A stretch of DNA of 57,368 nt from JANOXC01 sp031418215 (GTDB lineage: Bacteria > Bacteroidota > Bacteroidia > AKYH767-A > OLB10): the NCBI GenBank assembly GCA_031418215.1, contig JANOXC010000021.1, forward strand, positions 1-57,368, written 5' to 3'. A program made the translations under genes and the position numbers. The notes below the pieces were generated by a model that saw nothing but the letters and a program-made list of their open reading frames with translations, searched no databases and was not told the DNA's origin. Each line of letters opens with the position of its first letter. The first letter of the stretch is position 1. Shown here one piece after another: positions 55,301-57,368 of this stretch.

Positions 55301-55563
55301 TCTAGGTCAAGCGATTCATCCTTGCTTTCCCAATAGCCATAATCCAAACGAAGAATATTTTTTAAAGTACCATCAGGAGTAACGTCTTTGCCTTTTGTTC
55401 CGCGGATGGGTAACTCAGCAATGAGCACCAAATGCTTTTTCTCGGCATAATGGCTGAGCAGGTTGTAAAATTCATTTCTTACAGAAGTCTCCTTACGACT
55501 TCCTCCAAATTGAATAAGCTTATCAACTTTATTGTAGTACTGGGAAATGAGTTGTTTGGACAT
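52366..55563 (-). CDS. Single-chain restriction-modification enzyme (type IIG/ISP-like, PD-ExK + N6-adenine methylase)
   Basis: A 1065-residue enzyme. Near the N-terminus DVTPDGTLK followed by YWESKDES gives a PD-(x14)-ExK nuclease signature (Asp64, Glu79, Lys81). The methyltransferase has AdoMet motif I DPATGTGTFICNIID near residue 340 and catalytic motif IV NPPYNA near 449, the N6-adenine type. The long C-terminal part (about 600-1060) is the target-recognition region with a type ISP-C-like pattern; no helicase motifs are present, unlike LlaGI-type ISP enzymes. It would methylate self DNA and cut foreign DNA. It is the first gene of a coupled operon with a HipA-like kinase and a HipS-HIRAN protein, suggesting a defence island. 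Confidence 0.88.
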   Translation of the reverse strand: MSKQLISQYYNKVDKLIQFGGSRKETSVRNEFYNLLSHYAEKKHLVLIAELPIRGTKGKDVTPDGTLKNILRLDYGYWESKDESLDLDEEIDKKVKKGYPLNNILFEDSNLAILFQDKEEVMRINMRNPDELDRILTAFINFEKPEVRKFNDALDHFQKDIPTILKTLREKIDTDGKANKRFIKAADTYLALCKAEINPDITMADVREMMIQHILTSDIFNKIFDDAEFHQHNSIAKELELLIGTLFSYSDRKNLLASIEHYYDAINATAAGIADHHEKQKFLKSLYENFYKAYNPKAADRLGVVYTPNEIVDFMIDSTNFLLEKHFKRLLWDKNVDILDPATGTGTFICNIIDKCPPQYLAHKYKHELHANDVAILPYYISNLNIEYTFKQKMNYYEEFKNLCFVDTLDNTDALAYGGKQHDLFGLSSENSRRIVEQNKRKISVVIGNPPYNANQKNENEHNKNREYPYIDKRIKDTYIKNSIAQKTKVYDMYSRFYRWASDRIDNNGVITLITNNSFINARTFDGFRKSIQSEFDFAYIIDLGGNIRELSGKDGIFLNEEHTIFGVSAAVGIAIMWLVKLDNSKIKNCQVNYIHPCDIRATRKEKLSWISGLTTFNDIGFDKLNPDKNNNWINISTNDFETLLPLADKKVKSGKGKEAVFKLFSTGINSGRDEWVTNFNTIQLTTNIKFYIGVFNQAKSNNEFSSNIKWSRNIKNKLKNDSLAFNKINIVQYLYRPFLQKYLYVSDILIDERSLSNQLYKEALNEKNLSIVLTGPGSEKPFFALSTQILNDYHFVGAGASSQCLPLYNYNEKGERTDNITDWGKQQFEDYYYSPERTNATVKSYQVVQFGANNNRKGTVMEVPGIQKTDIFHYVYAVLHNPAYRKKYELNLKREFPRIPFYENFWQWAKWGKQLMELHINYETVKQFPLEFHQHNVKAESKRQKEIFTKAEEPQPLFGHQPKVKAKLKADKNAGVIELDELSFLTGLPKEAWEYKLGNRSALEWVLDQYKEKKPTDPTIAEKFNTYRFADYKEHVIELLKRVCTVSVETMKIIGEMEKVRTHE

Positions 55564-55881
55564 ATAATTTTAAGGTGGTTTGCCAGCCTAAAAATGACCA
55601 TAAAATATTAAATCCTGTTATAACTGAAATAAACATTTTAACAGTGCTCAATTAAAAAGAAAAATAAGGCAGGAGTCCAAAATTAATATAAAAAGGGGTG
55701 AAGTACGCGCTATCGCTTGACTTCACCCTTTGAATCGTTAAACGCCACGCAGTTGAGGGATGATTCTCTTACATTCAATAGTTTATCCGTGTATGTAGGT
55801 CGCAAAGGCAGGCTTAAAAACGAGCTCATAACTTTAATCAAGCCTTGCTCTAAATACTATTTCTTCAATCAATTGTTAACT
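55564..55881. other. Intergenic region: promoter of the defence operon and terminator of the SBBP gene
   Basis: The left part (55564-55690) is the probable promoter region of the minus-strand restriction operon; no HTH-binding palindrome or HipB-like gene is seen. The right part is the 3' flank of the SBBP gene with the terminator at 55690-55731. No other coding pattern. Confidence 0.5.
55690..55731 (-). terminator. Terminator-like hairpin between SBBP gene and restriction operon
   Basis: On the minus strand AAAGGGTGAAGT pairs with ACTTCACCC(C)TTT around a 15-nt loop and is followed by a T-rich run. It lies about 150 nt past the SBBP gene stop and upstream of the restriction gene, and would insulate the operon from read-through. 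Confidence 0.7.
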
Positions 55882-57368
55882 TCATTTGGCAACAACAAGT
55901 TTTTTTACAGTTGAAGAAGCCTCTGATTGAATATGTATTAAATAAATTCCTGTTGCAAAATCTTTTGTATTTACTTCTGCACTTTGTATTATAGCTATTT
56001 TTAAAATTATATTCCCTGCAATGTCGGTAATTATTACATCCGATTTTTTAGTATTCCCATTTAAGTCAATAGTGAAACTGTTTTCAGTAGGATTTGGATA
56101 TACAGAAATTCCGTTATCATCCATCACACTCACTAAGCCCACTGAGATATTATTTAGTTTAGCTATATAACCATCAGTGGTAAATCCAGTGTTATCATTA
56201 TTTATCAAAACATTTGTTCCAGCTGTTATGACAGGACTGGAAAAATCACCTGCTATATAACAATTGCCCATTGTGTTAACCGCTATTGATGGATTATATT
56301 CAATTCCTGTACCACCCATAGATTTTGCCCATACAAAATTGCCTGATGCTGTTATCCTGGAAATAAAAACATCATACCAGCCGTTAGAACTTAAAAAGTA
56401 GGTTCCGGCACCGGGATCAAAGTCGGCAGTATCCACAAAAGTGCCAGCAATATAAACATCACCGCTTCCATTATTGCCAATTGCAATAGAATAGCCACTA
56501 CCCCAACCATTGTATAAGTTTGATCCACCCATTTGCTTAGCCCAAACAAAATTTCCAGAGCTGTCAAGTTTAGAAATAAAAATATCATTGCCGGTAACAG
56601 GTGTTAAACTGAATGTTGCGGATCCCGGATCAAAATCAGCAGTAACCGTGAAAAATCCAGTAGTATATACATTGCCAAATGCATCCGATACAATTGCAGT
56701 TCCCTCGTTATCACTGCCGGGGGATCCAACCATTTGTTTTGCCCAAATAAAATTACCAGTACTGTCTAACTTTAATATAAATGGTTCCCAGTCTGCAGAA
56801 GGGGGCGGATTAAGAAAAGTGGAGAGATAAAATGTACCGATGCCGGGATCGAAGTCACTTGACCCGTTAAAGGTACCTGTAGTAAAAACATTTCCTGAAT
56901 AATCCACTGCTATTGCATTAACATAATCGTTATATCCGCCAAATTGTTTTGCCCAGTTAAATAATCCGGATCCACTGAACTTTGAAATATACATAGCACC
57001 GCCTGTGATGGTTGAGGCTGTTAAATTGAATACTCCAGCACCCGGATCAAAGTCAATAGTCCCATTGAAACCTCCTGTTATATATATATTTCCTGAAAGA
57101 TCCAGGGCGAATGAACCTGCGCCCATTTCGCCAATTGCGGTTACCCATTGAAAGCCACCTGCACTGTCAAATTTGGAAATAAAAGAACTGCCACTTGATG
57201 TTAAATTATAAACTGCAGATGAAGGATCAAAATCAGTTGTCCCGTCGAAATAACCCAGGATATATATATTATTTAACGAGTCCAATGCTATATCCATACC
57301 ATTATCATTAATACCGGTACCTCCAATCTGTTTCGCCCAAATAAAATTACCGGCAACGTCTATCTTAT
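55882..57368 (-). CDS. SBBP-repeat secreted protein with T9SS type A sorting domain (5' end outside window)
   Basis: A partial gene: the frame stays open to the right window edge, so the start and signal peptide lie beyond it. The visible 495 codons encode about eight SBBP-type repeats of roughly 50-60 residues (units such as DPGAGVFNLTA, FISKLDSSGNFVWAKQMGG) and a C-terminal T9SS type A domain (ISVYPNPTENSFTIDLNGN...GIYLIHIQSEASS). It is a paralogue of the gene at 45303-47015 but on the opposite strand. Function unknown; expected at the cell surface. An internal ATG at 57297 is not the true start, because upstream codons (VAGNFIWAKQIGGTG) continue the repeat. Confidence 0.88.
   Translation of the reverse strand, partial: KIDVAGNFIWAKQIGGTGINDNGMDIALDSLNNIYILGYFDGTTDFDPSSAVYNLTSSGSSFISKFDSAGGFQWVTAIGEMGAGSFALDLSGNIYITGGFNGTIDFDPGAGVFNLTASTITGGAMYISKFSGSGLFNWAKQFGGYNDYVNAIAVDYSGNVFTTGTFNGSSDFDPGIGTFYLSTFLNPPPSADWEPFILKLDSTGNFIWAKQMVGSPGSDNEGTAIVSDAFGNVYTTGFFTVTADFDPGSATFSLTPVTGNDIFISKLDSSGNFVWAKQMGGSNLYNGWGSGYSIAIGNNGSGDVYIAGTFVDTADFDPGAGTYFLSSNGWYDVFISRITASGNFVWAKSMGGTGIEYNPSIAVNTMGNCYIAGDFSSPVITAGTNVLINNDNTGFTTDGYIAKLNNISVGLVSVMDDNGISVYPNPTENSFTIDLNGNTKKSDVIITDIAGNIILKIAIIQSAEVNTKDFATGIYLIHIQSEASSTVKKLVVAK

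Noticed and set aside
52366..55563. BREX PglX as the identity of the large methylase
   Set aside because: An N-terminal PD-ExK nuclease signature is present and no other BREX genes (pglZ, brxC, brxL) are nearby; a single-chain restriction enzyme fits better.
1..57368. tRNA, rRNA or CRISPR loci
   Set aside because: No cloverleaf-like sequence, rRNA signature or direct-repeat/spacer array was recognised on either strand by eye; a covariance-model scan would be decisive.

Overview
The window comes from a low-GC member of the Bacteroidota, most likely the Chitinophagales/Sphingobacteriales side of the phylum. Evidence: a SusC-like TonB receptor with an N-terminal carboxypeptidase-regulatory domain, many secreted proteins with type IX secretion (T9SS) C-terminal sorting domains of types A and B, a PorP/SprF-type outer membrane protein, LytS/LytTR signalling, lipoproteins of the GCKKD type, REP-like hairpins beside a Y1 transposase, and start sites that mostly lack clear Shine-Dalgarno sequences. 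All assignments come from reading motifs by eye; no database search was run.

Layout. 0-5.3 kb: TonB-dependent receptor, an overlapping LytS kinase/LytTR regulator pair and an NAD(P)-binding epimerase-like protein. A direct repeat at the left edge fits a LytTR operator. 5.9-11.2 kb: an OmpR-type regulator and HAMP kinase lie between two secreted-protein loci (a beta-propeller lipoprotein; an Omp28-like protein followed by a cytochrome P460-like lipoprotein). Both loci carry the same GTGATA-N5-GTGATA tandem operator. 10.7-21.3 kb is a decaying accessory stretch. It holds a P460 gene with a stop codon in its lipobox, a C-terminal scrap of beta-carbonic anhydrase, an NmrA-like gene with an in-frame stop, a dead IS200 tnpA fragment, a PorC-tailed alpha/beta hydrolase, an ABC exporter with a LolA-like protein, two DoxX-like proteins, and the ruins of a photolyase/TIGR03643/flavin-reductase light cluster cut by an IS4-family element.

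21.4-27.3 kb: a translationally coupled operon of glycosyltransferase, NHL/Ig/PKD protein with a type B T9SS signal, and PorP/SprF fused to OmpA; this resembles an SprB/SprF-type surface-protein export module. 27.3-40.1 kb: M28 peptidase, a REP/Y1-transposase locus with a 128-bp duplication, omega-amidase and methionine aminotransferase, PfkB kinase, a Kelch-type T9SS protein, an unknown periplasmic protein divergent from an HtrA-like protease, and an S9 peptidase. 40.4-47.0 kb: a NarL regulator and TPR histidine kinase followed by two T9SS-secreted proteins whose promoters share a two-block motif. 47.5-50.6 kb: a large BNR/sortilin-like propeller protein.

50.7-55.6 kb (minus strand) is the best candidate for an undescribed system. 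A single-chain restriction-modification enzyme (PD-ExK nuclease plus N6-adenine methylase) overlaps by 8 nt a CtkA/HipA-like protein kinase, which overlaps by 14 nt a protein joining a HipA-N/HipS-like domain to a HIRAN domain. No HipB-type HTH protein is present. The window ends inside a second SBBP-repeat T9SS protein, paralogous to the one at 45.3-47.0 kb.
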